From the NCBI RefSeq assembly GCF_029910235.1, contig NZ_CP112874.1, positions 2,542,001 to 2,606,000 on the forward strand: a DNA stretch of 64,000 bases. Direction: 5' to 3'. Positions 47,202-56,544 of the stretch are shown here, piece by piece. The translations under genes were made by a program, and so were the position numbers. How positions within the stretch are numbered: position 1 is the stretch's first letter; each line of letters starts with the position of its first letter. The stretch is from Pseudanabaena galeata CCNP1313 (GTDB taxonomy: Bacteria; Cyanobacteriota; Cyanobacteriia; Pseudanabaenales; Pseudanabaenaceae). The notes under the pieces were generated by a model that saw only the letters and a list, made by a program, of their open reading frames with translations, did no database searches and was not told the origin of the DNA.

Positions 47202-48126
47202 TTAAATGGGCTGTTACATCGGGAATAAATTTCTGTAAATGCATTGGAGGGCGAACATAGACCATTTTGTTTTGTAAAGGAGGCAAGTCAAAAGGCTTGG
47301 GCAGAACGTCCTCATAGGGGATTTTGGCTAATAAATGATTAACACAGTTGAGACGCGCCCTCCGCTTATCATCGCCATCAATCACATACCAAGGAGATAG
47401 CTCAGTATCGGTGGCATTAAACATGTCATCCTTCGCTTTAGAATATTCCACCCATCTAGTCCTTGCCTCTAAATCCATGGGACTAAACTTCCAACGCTTG
47501 CGGGGATCTTTAATCCGATCTTGAAAGCGGTTTTCCTGTTCAGTATCATTGACTGAAAACCAATATTTAATCAAAATAATTCCCGATCGCTGAAGCATAT
47601 TTTCAAACTCAGGACAGGAACGCAAAAACTCCACATACTCCTCATGGGTACAATAGCCCATCACATGTTCGACACCTGCACGGTTGTACCAACTGCGATC
47701 AAATAGCACAATCTCACCCGCCGCAGGTAATTCGGCTGCGTAGCGCTGAAAATACCACTGAGTACGCTCTTGATCTGAAGGTTTACCCAGCGCAACAATT
47801 CGACAAATACGCGGATTTAGAGATTGAGTAATACTTTTGATAGCACCACCCTTACCAGCAGCATCTCTTCCTTCAAACACAACAACTACTTTCAGCCCTT
47901 GATGTTTGACCCATTCTTGCAGTTTAACAAGTTCAACTTGTATGTGCTTTAGTTCCTTTTCATAACTTTTCTTCGACAGTCTGGGCAAGTCAGTTGATTT
48001 AGCATTCAATCCATCATCAGTCATATCTTCGGAGCGATCGCCTAAATCTGAATCAACTAAAGTCTCTTCGATTTTAATTTTCGATTTTTTGGACTTACCG
48101 CCTTTATCTTTTTTAGATTTAGACAT
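47197..48126 (-). CDS. ppk2: Polyphosphate kinase 2
   Basis: 309 residues. Uses polyphosphate to phosphorylate nucleotides (or the reverse). PPK2 hallmarks: Walker A VVVFEGRDAAGKGGAIK, the R..ALGKPSDQERTQWYFQRY lid region, Walker B-like EIVLFDRSWYNRAGVEHVMGYC, and the C-terminal SPWYVIDGDDKRRARLN. A Lys/Ser-rich N-terminal extension (MSKSKKDKGGKSKKSKIKI) precedes the domain. A terminator-like hairpin separates it from ugd, so it probably has its own promoter. Confidence 0.94.
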   Translation of the reverse strand: MSKSKKDKGGKSKKSKIKIEETLVDSDLGDRSEDMTDDGLNAKSTDLPRLSKKSYEKELKHIQVELVKLQEWVKHQGLKVVVVFEGRDAAGKGGAIKSITQSLNPRICRIVALGKPSDQERTQWYFQRYAAELPAAGEIVLFDRSWYNRAGVEHVMGYCTHEEYVEFLRSCPEFENMLQRSGIILIKYWFSVNDTEQENRFQDRIKDPRKRWKFSPMDLEARTRWVEYSKAKDDMFNATDTELSPWYVIDGDDKRRARLNCVNHLLAKIPYEDVLPKPFDLPPLQNKMVYVRPPMHLQKFIPDVTAHLK

Positions 48127-48174
48127 AGCTTGATCTCCTGACTAAAGAATATAAACGTTAAAGGCTTTTATGCT

Positions 48175-48208
48175 CTTTCTAGGGTGCATTTTCACACACC
48201 CTAGAAAG
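48175..48208 (-). terminator. ugd terminator
   Basis: CTTTCTAGGGTG / CACCCTAGAAAG arms around a 10-nt loop, followed on the minus strand by a short AT tract; 8 bp past the ugd stop. Confidence 0.7.
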
Positions 48209-48215
48209 GAAAAAA

Positions 48216-49562
48216 TTATCGCCCAATACCAATATAATGATATCCCAACGCTTTTAGCTCCTTGCCATCAAGGAAGTTACGAGCATCGATAATGACGGGG
48301 TGCGCCATCAGTGTCAACATTTTGGCATAGTCGATCGCCAAGAATTCTTGCCAATCTGTTACCAAAACCACCGCATCACAGCCATCGGCTAGACGCTCTA
48401 GATCGGTTTCGACAATCACATTAGAAAAACCTTGACGCAATCCCGATTGAGAAACTAGGGGATCGTAGGCTTTAACTCTGGCTCCCAAACGGCTGAGCTG
48501 ATCAATTAAAGTTAAAGCAGGTGCATCACGCATATCATCAGTATCAGGCTTAAAGGTCATGCCCAATAAACCAATGGTTTTACCCTTGAGAATTTTCAGG
48601 GCTTGCTGCAACTTCTCCACGACTAAAGTCCGCTGCAATTCATTCACCCGTACACAAGCTTTTAAAATCTCTGTGGAGTATCCATAGTCCTCGGCAGTAT
48701 AAATTAGAGCCGAAACATCTTTGCCAAAGCAGGAGCCGCCCCAGCCAATCCCTGCTTGTAAGAATTTAGAGCCAATGCGCGAATCTAATCCAATTCCCTT
48801 AGCAACTTCCTTTACATCTGCACCGACGCGATCGCAGATATTTGCAACTTCATTCACAAAACTGATCTTAGTGGCGAGAAATGCATTCGCAGCATATTTA
48901 ATCATCTCCGCAGAGTTCAGATCAGTAACAACCACAGGCACTGGCGGCAAAGTTTTGTCTTCGGCAAAAGAACGATCAATAATTGGTTGATAAAGCTCTT
49001 GCATCAACTTCAGAGCGCGATCGCTACCACTACCAACTACAATGCGATCGGGATTGAAGGTATCAAAAACTGCGACACCCTCACGCAGAAATTCAGGGTT
49101 ACTCACCACATCAAACTGAATCTGATCGATATTGCTCTTGCCCGACATTCCATCCATTACGATCATGCGTACCCAGTCACCAGAACCAATCGGCACTGTG
49201 GACTTATTCACGATTACACGATATCCTTCCGTGAGACTTTCGCCAATGCTGCGGGCAACGGCTTCTACATAGCGCATATCACTACGTCCATCAGCCAGAG
49301 ATGGCGTACCCACGGCAATAAATAAAATCTCACCATGCTGTACACCTGCCGCAATATCCGTTGTAAATTCGATTTTCCCTTGACGAATTGACTCAGCGAT
49401 CACTTCAGGCAATCCCGGCTCATGGATTGGCGATTGCCCTGATTTCATCAGTTTGACTTTTTCTTCGTTATTATCGACACAAATCACGTCATGACCAATA
49501 TAGGCAAGACAAGCACCAGTGACTAAACCCACATAACCAGTTCCAATTACACAAACACGCAT
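48216..49562 (-). CDS. ugd: UDP-glucose 6-dehydrogenase
   Basis: Oxidises UDP-glucose twice to UDP-glucuronate with NAD+. 448 residues. Rossmann GTGYVGLVTGACLAYIGHDV, NKSTVPIGSG, the FLREG block, and the catalytic cysteine in GIGWGGSCFGKD are all present; the C-terminal domain has GLLGMTFKPDTDDMRDAPAL. It follows the UDP-glucuronate decarboxylase gene with an 80-bp gap on the same strand, so substrate supply and use are linked: this enzyme makes the substrate of that one. Confidence 0.97.
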   Translation of the reverse strand: MRVCVIGTGYVGLVTGACLAYIGHDVICVDNNEEKVKLMKSGQSPIHEPGLPEVIAESIRQGKIEFTTDIAAGVQHGEILFIAVGTPSLADGRSDMRYVEAVARSIGESLTEGYRVIVNKSTVPIGSGDWVRMIVMDGMSGKSNIDQIQFDVVSNPEFLREGVAVFDTFNPDRIVVGSGSDRALKLMQELYQPIIDRSFAEDKTLPPVPVVVTDLNSAEMIKYAANAFLATKISFVNEVANICDRVGADVKEVAKGIGLDSRIGSKFLQAGIGWGGSCFGKDVSALIYTAEDYGYSTEILKACVRVNELQRTLVVEKLQQALKILKGKTIGLLGMTFKPDTDDMRDAPALTLIDQLSRLGARVKAYDPLVSQSGLRQGFSNVIVETDLERLADGCDAVVLVTDWQEFLAIDYAKMLTLMAHPVIIDARNFLDGKELKALGYHYIGIGR

Positions 49563-49642
49563 GTTCTATTACCTATAACTTTTGACTGTTCAGAAGCAAA
49601 ACTCAGTTTGATTAGCAGAGCCTATAAAATTGAGTTGGGATT

Positions 49643-50584
49643 TTATAATTGATTGGTATTGAGATAATCGCGGAAATAAGCGATCGTCTTCAAAAGTCCC
49701 TCTTTTAAGGGAACTTTTGGCTCCCAATCTAAATGAACCTTTGCTTGCGAGATGTCAGGCTGACGACGTTGGGGATCATCTTGAGGTAAAGGCTTAAAAA
49801 TCAATTCTGTCGTGGGATCAATCATGTGCTGAATAGTTTGAGCCAATTGTAAAATTGTATATTCCCCAGGATTGCCCAAATTAACAGGTCCAATATAACT
49901 TCCATTCATCAGACGCATCAATCCTTCAACAAGATCTGAGACATAGCAGAAGCTACGGGTTTGAGCGCCATCTCCATAGACGGTCAGAGGAATTCCTTTA
50001 AGGGCTTGAACCACAAAATTACTAACTACACGCCCGTCATTTTCTAGCATTCGCTCCCCGTGGGTGTTGAAAATTCGCGCAACGCGCACCTCAACATTGA
50101 ACTGACGGTGGTAGTCAAAAGTTATGGTCTCGGAAATGCGTTTCCCTTCATCGTAGCAGCTACGAATACCTGTACAGTTGACATTTCCCCAATAGCTTTC
50201 GACCTGTGGATGAATTAGAGGATCACCATATACTTCTGAAGTTGATGCTAGCAAAATCCGTGCTTTAGATTTCTTTGCTAATTCCAACATATTTAGAGTT
50301 CCTAAAAAGTTGGTTTTAGCGGTTTTAATGGGATCGGATTGATAATGCACAGGTGAAGCTGGGCAAGCAAGGTGATAGATTTGATCAATATTATCAATCT
50401 CGATCGAATTAACAACATCATGCTCAATGAATTGAAAATTCGGGTTTTCGCTCCATTGAGCATTATTTGATTTTCGCCCTGTATATAGATTGTCAATGCA
50501 AATAACTTCATGCCCAGAATTCATCAGTCGATCAACTAAGTGTGATCCTATAAAACCTGCACCACCAGTAACTACAATTTTCAT
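49643..50584 (-). CDS. UDP-glucuronate decarboxylase (UDP-xylose synthase), extended SDR
   Basis: 313 residues. N-terminal [18 protein letters not shown]-binding motif, [11 protein letters not shown], the [14 protein letters not shown] block, the catalytic SCYDEGKR (YxxxK), and [14 protein letters not shown] are characteristic of UXS-type decarboxylases rather than epimerases. The product UDP-xylose would feed an exopolysaccharide. Its ATG lies 2 bp after the stop of the SLBB export gene, so they are cotranscribed; ugd follows. Confidence 0.92.
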   Translation of the reverse strand: MKIVVTGGAGFIGSHLVDRLMNSGHEVICIDNLYTGRKSNNAQWSENPNFQFIEHDVVNSIEIDNIDQIYHLACPASPVHYQSDPIKTAKTNFLGTLNMLELAKKSKARILLASTSEVYGDPLIHPQVESYWGNVNCTGIRSCYDEGKRISETITFDYHRQFNVEVRVARIFNTHGERMLENDGRVVSNFVVQALKGIPLTVYGDGAQTRSFCYVSDLVEGLMRLMNGSYIGPVNLGNPGEYTILQLAQTIQHMIDPTTELIFKPLPQDDPQRRQPDISQAKVHLDWEPKVPLKEGLLKTIAYFRDYLNTNQL

Positions 50585-50586
50585 GT

Positions 50587-52092
50587 TTATCTTCTAAAGA
50601 GGTTATCAATTAATGTGAAAGGAGCAACAATGTTTCCGAGAAATCTAGTAGCTGAGTTGAGAATGCCTGCTCCAAAGGAGGGGCGAACCACAATTACATC
50701 GCGATCGCGTAATCCTGGATTCGACTCTTCACTTAATGGAAGATTCAAATCAGCAACTAGATTGCGGCGCATAATCGAACCATCGGGATTGACCCGATAA
50801 AGCTCAACGGCTCGCCAATCAGCATCATTCGTCAGACCCCCTGCAAAGGAAATAGCTTCGGTAAACGAACTATTGGGTCTCAGTTGTAACGGTCCTGGTC
50901 GAACCGCTTCTCCAACTACTTGTACAGTAATTACTGTAGGCGAAAAAGTTGCCTTAGCAATTTGTTGATAATCAGCAGGATTTGTTTTCTCTAGTCGAGG
51001 TACAGTAATTAGATCACCGTCAGTTAAAGTAATATCTTGACTGAGATCGGCTTTGGTAATCAAATCCAGCAAGTTTGCTTTAACAATTGTGCGTTGCCCC
51101 TTATCATTCAAACGGGAAATCTGGACATTACGAATATCGGCAACTTCAGTTACCCCATTTGCCGCTTGTAAGGCGCGACTGAGGGTAACTGGACCTCCGC
51201 CTGATGCAGTGCCAGCCGATGTAGTTTCCCCTGTAAGCCCAGTGGGAACAACGCCATTTCTAGAGTAAACAAGAGTTTGTGGGCCAACTCGATTAACTTC
51301 ACCGACGATCGCGACTTGAATCGTAAACGTATCAGGGGAAAAAGTAGAGTTGCTAACAGTTCGAGTTTGGGATGCACTTGCTTCAGAAAATGGCGGTACA
51401 AGAATTGAATCACCGTCAAGAATACGAATATCTTGGCTAATATCACCTTTCTCTAGTAGGTCTTGGAGATTGACTTTAATGATGCGGCGACCTAGAGTCC
51501 CATCACGACGTGAAATTTGAATGTTACTAATATCTGCTCTTGAGGTAATTCCTGAAGCAGATTCCAATGCTCTAGTTAACGTAGCGGCATTACTTCCTAA
51601 ACCCGCAGTTCCTACATAGGTTAAGAAACGGGGTCCGGGACGGTTTACTTCGCCCACGATCGCAATATTTAGGGGACGGGGAGAAATCAAGGATATATTG
51701 ACAATATTACGCACTAGAAAAGGGTTTAGTTTCTCGCGTAGTAAAGCGTTGGCTTCATCTAGTCCTAATCCTTCTAGCTTGACTGCCCCAATTAAGGAGA
51801 CATTAATCGTTCCATCAGGAGCGATCGTTTGAGTTCCAGATAGCTCTGGCACATTAAAAACTTCAATTCTGATATTGTCTCCTGCGCCTAGAGTGTAGCG
51901 AAATGTGTCTTGAGATTCACTAACACTTAAAGTCTGTTTACCACCATTAAGATTAACTAATGGTTTGAGATTAGAATTTGACGACTCTGATGCAGATGGC
52001 TTTTCAATTGTAGTATTCTGCGCCCAAGCGGGTAAAGGAGTATAAGCAATCAATGTCAATAGAATTAATTTGCCAAGTTGAGATATATGCAT
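50587..52092 (-). CDS. Polysaccharide export protein with poly-export and SLBB domains (Wza-like)
   Basis: ATG at 52092 is chosen because GGAGT lies 7-8 nt upstream and the product then starts with a signal peptide ([25 protein letters not shown]). A poly-export domain (about 65-155, [21 protein letters not shown]) is followed by at least three SLBB-like units beginning [24 protein letters not shown] and [12 protein letters not shown], the first two clearly duplicated ([11 protein letters not shown] / [11 protein letters not shown]). About 501 residues. Outer-membrane or periplasmic secretin-like channel for exopolysaccharide, first gene of the set with UXS and ugd. Confidence 0.92.
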   Translation of the reverse strand: MHISQLGKLILLTLIAYTPLPAWAQNTTIEKPSASESSNSNLKPLVNLNGGKQTLSVSESQDTFRYTLGAGDNIRIEVFNVPELSGTQTIAPDGTINVSLIGAVKLEGLGLDEANALLREKLNPFLVRNIVNISLISPRPLNIAIVGEVNRPGPRFLTYVGTAGLGSNAATLTRALESASGITSRADISNIQISRRDGTLGRRIIKVNLQDLLEKGDISQDIRILDGDSILVPPFSEASASQTRTVSNSTFSPDTFTIQVAIVGEVNRVGPQTLVYSRNGVVPTGLTGETTSAGTASGGGPVTLSRALQAANGVTEVADIRNVQISRLNDKGQRTIVKANLLDLITKADLSQDITLTDGDLITVPRLEKTNPADYQQIAKATFSPTVITVQVVGEAVRPGPLQLRPNSSFTEAISFAGGLTNDADWRAVELYRVNPDGSIMRRNLVADLNLPLSEESNPGLRDRDVIVVRPSFGAGILNSATRFLGNIVAPFTLIDNLFRR

Positions 52093-52250
52093 AAAAGTAC
52101 TCCTTAATCCAACCATCTCATCATTAGAAACTGAACATCTGTCATAATAAATGTAGTTTTAATATAATAATAGAGTCAGTTTTTACAAGATTTGGCAGTC
52201 ATTGTATCAGTACATTCAATAGTTTATCTCAGTAATTTCCCCGAAATACA

Positions 52251-53006
52251 ATGCGATCGCCTCAGGTTATTTTTGTAGATGCAGTTGGTACTCTGTTTGG
52301 AGTGAAAGGTAGCGTTGGTGAACAATATGCCAAAATTGCCACAGATTTTAATGTTAGCCTCGATCCTCAGTTAATTAACCGTGCTTTTTACCAAGCTTTT
52401 CAAGCCGCACCCAAGATCGCTTTTCCAGATTTGCCCCAGTCTGACATCCCCCTCGCTGAATATCAATGGTGGCGATCGCTTGCTGAGCAGACCTTTAGCC
52501 AAACAGGTGATTTAACAAAATTTTTAGATTTCGAGACATTCTTTAAAAGCCTATATGCCTACTTTGCTACGGCTGAGCCTTGGTTTATTTACGAAGATAC
52601 TTGGCTAGCCTTGGATACATGGAAAAAGCAGGACATTACTTTGGGTGTCTTATCAAATTTTGATAGTCGGATCTACTCAGTCATGAAAGCGTTGAGGCTA
52701 GAAGATTACTTCACTTCGATCACCATATCTACTGAGATTGGGGCTGCTAAACCCGATTCCTTAATATTTGAAGCGGCGCTAGCTAAACATCAAATTGAGC
52801 GATCGCCTAATTTGGCATGGCATATTGGCGATAGTTTTGGTGAAGATTATCTGGGGGCGACTAATGCGGGAATTACAGCATTCTGGCTAGATCGCGATCG
52901 CCAACCTACGACTAATCCAGCGAAACAAGCTGCACGTACCATTGATAAGTTGACTTCTCTCATAACAGATCTCGCTACAGATAGCGCTTTGCGCTCCCTG
53001 TCGTAA
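52251..53006 (+). CDS. HAD-superfamily hydrolase
   Basis: 251 residues. Motif I FVDAVGTLFG carries the nucleophile Asp, though its usual second Asp (DxD) is Val here; motif II LSNFDSR (Ser/Asn-type) and motif III/IV around AAKPDSLIFEAALAKH...WHIGDSFGEDYLGATNAG are intact. It resembles the REG-2/HDHD3-like group of phosphatases, in which DxVGTL is normal, so the substitution is family-typical. Substrate unknown. Its ATG is at 52251; ribE begins 10 bp after its stop, suggesting cotranscription. Confidence 0.88.
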   Translation: MRSPQVIFVDAVGTLFGVKGSVGEQYAKIATDFNVSLDPQLINRAFYQAFQAAPKIAFPDLPQSDIPLAEYQWWRSLAEQTFSQTGDLTKFLDFETFFKSLYAYFATAEPWFIYEDTWLALDTWKKQDITLGVLSNFDSRIYSVMKALRLEDYFTSITISTEIGAAKPDSLIFEAALAKHQIERSPNLAWHIGDSFGEDYLGATNAGITAFWLDRDRQPTTNPAKQAARTIDKLTSLITDLATDSALRSLS

Positions 53007-53016
53007 ACTAAAACCT

Positions 53017-53664
53017 ATGTTTACAGGACTCATTCAAACTATCGGACTTATTGAGCAACGCGATCATGCGCGTCTGGTCATTCATTGTCCTGACATCGTT
53101 GCCAAAATTGCGATCGGCGATAGTGTTGCTGTCAATGGTGTATGTCTGACTGCAACGCATGTCTCTGAGACCAACTTTGTGGCTGATGTCTCACCTGAAA
53201 CTTTAGGAAGAACTAATTTAGGCGATCGCAAATTAAAGTATGTCAATTTAGAAATGGCTCTAGCAGTGGGCGATCGCATTGGTGGACATTTTGTGTCTGG
53301 GCATATCGATGGGGTGGGGAAATTAAGCGATCGCGCCTTAGTTGGAAATTCATGGGAGTTAAGCTTTGAAGCTATTCCTGAAGTGGCGCGTTACGTTGTC
53401 TTTAAAGGCAGTATTACGATTAATGGGATTAGCCTGACGATTTCCTACTGCAATGATTCAGGCTCAAATTTTCGGGTAGCTGTCATCCCCCATACTTATG
53501 ACAACACCACTTTGAAATATCTGGATATAGGTAGTTCAGTGCATTTAGAGGGTGATTTGCTGGGTAAATATGTGGAGAAATTTCTTAAGTCAAGTCATAT
53601 GACTCCACACAATCTCGCTGCTCCTGCCATAACTCCAGCATTTCTCTTGGAAAATGGTTGGTAA
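53017..53664 (+). CDS. ribE: Riboflavin synthase alpha chain
   Basis: Dismutes two 6,7-dimethyl-8-ribityllumazine molecules into riboflavin and a pyrimidine. 215 residues with the family's two lumazine-binding halves: MFTGLIQTIG...GDSVAVNGVCLTAT and GHFVSGHIDGVGKL...GSITINGISLTIS. Length and the MFTG start are canonical. It lies 10 bp after the HAD gene; a phosphatase beside riboflavin synthesis is tempting to link with ribityl-phosphate removal, but this is inference. A TIR-bounded double hairpin begins at its stop codon. Confidence 0.96.
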   Translation: MFTGLIQTIGLIEQRDHARLVIHCPDIVAKIAIGDSVAVNGVCLTATHVSETNFVADVSPETLGRTNLGDRKLKYVNLEMALAVGDRIGGHFVSGHIDGVGKLSDRALVGNSWELSFEAIPEVARYVVFKGSITINGISLTISYCNDSGSNFRVAVIPHTYDNTTLKYLDIGSSVHLEGDLLGKYVEKFLKSSHMTPHNLAAPAITPAFLLENGW

Positions 53665-53785
53665 TTCTCATTATAAAAATCGGTTTTTTGAAAGCCCGCC
53701 GTTGGCGGGCTTTCAAAAAACCGATTTTGGTGTTTCCAGCGCCTTCGGCGCTGGAAACACCAAAATCGGTTTCATAATGAGAATT
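53663..53785. mobile_element. TIR-bounded double-hairpin element after ribE
   Basis: Ends AATTCTCATTAT / ATAATGAGAATT. Hairpin 1: AAAATCGGTTTTTTGAAAGC..mirror (53677-53729); hairpin 2: GGTGTTTCCAGCGCC-TTC-mirror (53729-53761); then a third copy of the AAAATCGGTTT arm, so alternative pairings are possible. A matching end occurs near 8943-8968. Confidence 0.8.
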
Positions 53786-53894
53786 GCTGAAAAAAATGGT
53801 TCTTTATTTCATTTGCGTTCCTTAAATGAAATAATGCTTTCTGTAAACTTCTTTACAATTGCTTAATACTCCTAGGAATATTTTTACAGAGATC

Positions 53895-54344
53895 ATGGAA
53901 CGTACTTTTTTGGCAGTCAAGCCCGATGGCGTGCAACGTCACCTAATCGGAGAAATTATCCGTCGTTATGAGACTAAAGGCTTTAAGCTCGTCGGACTGA
54001 AATTGTTGCAACCAACCCGCGAACTAGCCGAAAGCCACTATGCAGTTCATAAGGAAAGACCATTCTTTGCTGGTCTAGTTGACTTTATTACCTCAGGGCC
54101 AGTAGTCGCCATGGTATGGGAAGGCGACGGTGTAGTTGCTTCAGCACGCAAGATTATCGGTGCAACTAATCCTCTTACTGCGGAACCAGGTACTATTCGT
54201 GGAGACTTTGGCGTAAATATTGGACGTAACATTATTCATGGTTCCGATGCGATCGAAACTGCTCAAACCGAGATTAATCTTTGGTTTAAGCCTGAAGAAT
54301 TAGTCGAGTGGCAACCAAACTTAACCGCTTGGGTTTACGAATAA
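53895..54344 (+). CDS. ndk: Nucleoside diphosphate kinase
   Basis: Transfers the gamma-phosphate between nucleoside triphosphates and diphosphates via a phospho-His. 149 residues from [15 protein letters not shown] (ATG 53895, AGAG upstream), which matches the family N-terminus, rather than from 12 codons earlier. The catalytic NIIHGSDA motif is present near the C-terminus, as are the [16 protein letters not shown] block and E-rich end. Followed by a strong terminator and then psbA. Confidence 0.97.
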   Translation: MERTFLAVKPDGVQRHLIGEIIRRYETKGFKLVGLKLLQPTRELAESHYAVHKERPFFAGLVDFITSGPVVAMVWEGDGVVASARKIIGATNPLTAEPGTIRGDFGVNIGRNIIHGSDAIETAQTEINLWFKPEELVEWQPNLTAWVYE

Positions 54345-54351
54345 ATCAAAA

Positions 54352-54394
54352 CCAAATAAAAAGGGAGGTGTAACGCACCTCCCTTTTTATTTGG
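54352..54394 (+). terminator. ndk terminator
   Basis: CCAAATAAAAAGGGAGGTG-TAACG-mirror arm with a T-run, 8 bp after the ndk stop. Confidence 0.85.
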
Positions 54395-54425
54395 ATCGGT
54401 AATCACGACTCTACCGAAAGAATTA

Positions 54426-54453
54426 TTGACAAATCTTAACAATTTGATAAAGT
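54426..54453 (+). promoter_or_regulatory. Candidate psbA promoter
   Basis: TTGACA (54426-54431) and TAAAGT (54448-54453), 16-bp spacer, about 57 bp before the psbA ATG; the -35 is perfect and the -10 matches four of six bases. Not tested. Confidence 0.45.
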
Positions 54454-54510
54454 AGTTTACATAAGCAGTAAATGCTTATCAAAAATAAAGCTAAAACAAA
54501 AATTACAAAA

Positions 54511-55593
54511 ATGACCACAGCAGTACAAAGACGCGAAAGCGCTTCCATCTGGGATCAGTTTTGCAATTGGATTACCAGCACCGACAACCGCCTCTATGTA
54601 GGTTGGTTCGGCGTAATCATGATCCCTTGCTTACTCTCCGCCACCATTTGCTTCATCATCGCCTTCGTTGGCGCACCTCCAGTCGATATCGACGGAATCC
54701 GCGAACCAGTAGCAGGCAGCTTGCTATTCGGAAACAACATGATTTCTGGCGCAGTCGTACCCTCTTCAAACGCGATTGGCCTGCACTTTTACCCCATTTG
54801 GGAAGCAGATAGCCTTGATGAATGGCTATACAACGGTGGTCCTTACCAATTGGTAGTATTCCACTTCTTGCTCGGCATTTTCTGCTACATGGGACGTGAA
54901 TGGGAATTGTCTTACCGCCTCGGTATGCGTCCTTGGATCGCAGTAGCATACTCTGCTCCCGTAGCAGCAGCAACCGCAGTATTCTTGATCTACCCAATCG
55001 GACAAGGATCATTCTCTGACGGTATGCCTTTGGGTATCTCTGGTACTTTCAACTTCATGATCGTATTCCAAGCAGAACACAACATCTTGATGCATCCTTT
55101 CCACATGTTGGGAGTAGCAGGTGTGTTCGGCGGTTCTTTGTTCAGTGCCATGCACGGTTCACTCGTAACCTCCAGCTTGATTCGTGAAACAACTGAAAAC
55201 GAAAGCCAAAACGCTGGTTACAAATTCGGACAAGAAGAAGAAACCTACAACATCGTTGCAGCCCACGGCTACTTCGGTCGCTTGATTTTCCAATACGCTT
55301 CCTTCAACAATAGCCGTTCCTTGCACTTCTTCTTGGCTCTATGGCCAGTAGTTGGCATCTGGTTCACAGCATTGGGCGTAAGCACAATGGCTTTCAACTT
55401 GAACGGATTCAACTTCAACCAATCGATTTCTGACAGCCAAGGACGAGTAGTACCTAGCTGGGCAGACGTAATCAACCGCGCTAACTTGGGCATGGAAGTA
55501 ATGCACGAGCGCAATGCTCACAACTTCCCTCTCGATTTGGCAGCAGTTGATGTAGCACCAGTAGCAATGGCTGCTCCTGCTATCAACGGTTAA
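54511..55593 (+). CDS. psbA: Photosystem II D1 protein
   Basis: Reaction-centre core subunit in the thylakoid membrane; binds P680 chlorophylls, pheophytin, QB and the Mn cluster. ATG at 54511 gives the canonical [12 protein letters not shown] start and 360 residues, with five membrane helices, the QB region and C-terminal [13 protein letters not shown]...APAING processed tail. Position 130 is Glu ([11 protein letters not shown]), the residue usually found in high-light D1 forms; low-light forms carry Gln. It is transcribed rightward, away from the defence island that starts behind its terminator. A second copy begins at 63620 and is identical or nearly so in DNA over the shared part. Confidence 0.98.
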   Translation: MTTAVQRRESASIWDQFCNWITSTDNRLYVGWFGVIMIPCLLSATICFIIAFVGAPPVDIDGIREPVAGSLLFGNNMISGAVVPSSNAIGLHFYPIWEADSLDEWLYNGGPYQLVVFHFLLGIFCYMGREWELSYRLGMRPWIAVAYSAPVAAATAVFLIYPIGQGSFSDGMPLGISGTFNFMIVFQAEHNILMHPFHMLGVAGVFGGSLFSAMHGSLVTSSLIRETTENESQNAGYKFGQEEETYNIVAAHGYFGRLIFQYASFNNSRSLHFFLALWPVVGIWFTALGVSTMAFNLNGFNFNQSISDSQGRVVPSWADVINRANLGMEVMHERNAHNFPLDLAAVDVAPVAMAAPAING

Positions 55594-55614
55594 TCGACTA
55601 GTCTAGTCATCTCG

Positions 55615-55654
55615 AAACAAAAAAGCCTCTCCGCAAGGAGGGGCTTTTTTGTTT
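55615..55654 (+). terminator. psbA terminator
   Basis: AAACAAAAAAGCCTCTCC-GCAA-GGAGGGGCTTTTTTGTTT, 20 bp after the psbA stop, with one bulge. Confidence 0.85.
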
Positions 55655-55714
55655 TGGTTTGTGTAGGAGGCGATCGCCTTGCTCGTTGGTTATGTACTGT
55701 AATGTTTCAGGCAT
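55655..55714 (-). pseudogene. Truncated antitoxin start
   Basis: On the minus strand, AGGAGC precedes ATG at 55712-55714, reading MPETLQYITNEQGDRLLH, a familiar opening of cyanobacterial antitoxins (LQYITNEQG.R). It then loses the family sequence and reads into the psbA terminator. It looks like the 5' remnant of a gene cut at a recombination junction. Short, so only moderately sure. Confidence 0.5.
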
Positions 55715-55743
55715 AATTTAGCTCCTGTTTTCCTATGTTTATC

Positions 55744-55948
55744 TCTCATTCAATGGGGGGCAAGCTATTCACAATTTTAACTGACTCAACGCTTACTCGC
55801 ACGATGCACTTAACGAGATCGAGGATGTAGCGCGGGTCGTCTGACCAGTGGTTAGGATTGTTGGTAATTCCGCTATCTTTGTCGCGGGTGAGTTGATAGC
55901 GTTCCATGATCCATTCTAGGGCGGGGTTGTCGTTAACGATGTATTCAT
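55744..55948 (-). pseudogene. Duplicated 3' tail of the type ISP restriction gene
   Basis: This stretch aligns by eye with 57950-58153, the last ~68 codons of the restriction-modification gene: NPALEWIMERYQLTRDKDSGITNN...YIL.LVK and ending VESVKIVNSLP, then a stop (55750-55752). About nine bases in ten agree. It has no start and joins the end of the small nuclease-like gene at about 55948. Together with the 351-bp gap 55594-55944 it accounts for nearly all the non-coding space there; the remainder is the psbA terminator and an antitoxin remnant. Confidence 0.85.
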
Positions 55949-56544
55949 AATAAGGTTTTGAAGTATATTTCTTGTTGATGTTTTAATGAGGAGAAATATT
56001 TAGGAATCTCAGGTAAATTTAATTGGTCTAACGGGATTTTGCTAACTAGGTTTTCTCTTTTAAATTTTGTGGTTTTTTTGTTTAGTTTAGTTTTTTGAGG
56101 AATTTCTTTAATTACGGCAAATTTTATTTCATAATCCATCAAAAAATCTGTGTAGCCCCAAAATATTTGACCAATTTTTTGCAAATATTTGTATAAGCAA
56201 AAAGCGCCTTTAAGCTGATTGATGATATCTTTGTTATCTGGATTACCTGATTTTAATTCTAAGAAAATTGCAATTTTTTTGTTTTTGATATTGGTTAAAA
56301 TAATATAATCTGCTCGTTTACATTCACCTTGCAAGCCTTTGAAAAAATTGAGGAGTGCTGGAAATTCATCAGCTTTAAGAATAAATGTTTCTTTTGGTAG
56401 CCCTTTGATTTTAATGAAATACGAGTTGTTATCAATATTTTCAGTGAGTGTTACTTCATTGCTAGAGTTTGGTAATGGTATTAGAGAGATTTCTACATTG
56501 TTTGAAATTAATTCAGATAATATTTTATGATCTTTTTCCCACAT
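55945..56544 (-). CDS. Putative PD-(D/E)XK nuclease-like partner of the ATPase
   Basis: 199 residues; not a family I can name. After a beta-rich N-terminus, the segment ADYIILTNIKNKKIAIFLELKSGNP shows the arrangement of a PD-(D/E)XK site: Asp79, then Glu96-x-Lys98, followed by a Gln-containing helix (Gln110, INQLKGAFCLYKYLQ). The C-terminal part is Lys-rich (KTKLNKKTTKFKREN), possibly nucleic-acid binding. Its ATG overlaps the ATPase stop by one base, so translation is coupled. A nuclease paired with an AAA ATPase suggests a two-gene defence module; the activity is inferred only. Confidence 0.7.
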   Translation of the reverse strand: MWEKDHKILSELISNNVEISLIPLPNSSNEVTLTENIDNNSYFIKIKGLPKETFILKADEFPALLNFFKGLQGECKRADYIILTNIKNKKIAIFLELKSGNPDNKDIINQLKGAFCLYKYLQKIGQIFWGYTDFLMDYEIKFAVIKEIPQKTKLNKKTTKFKRENLVSKIPLDQLNLPEIPKYFSSLKHQQEIYFKTLL

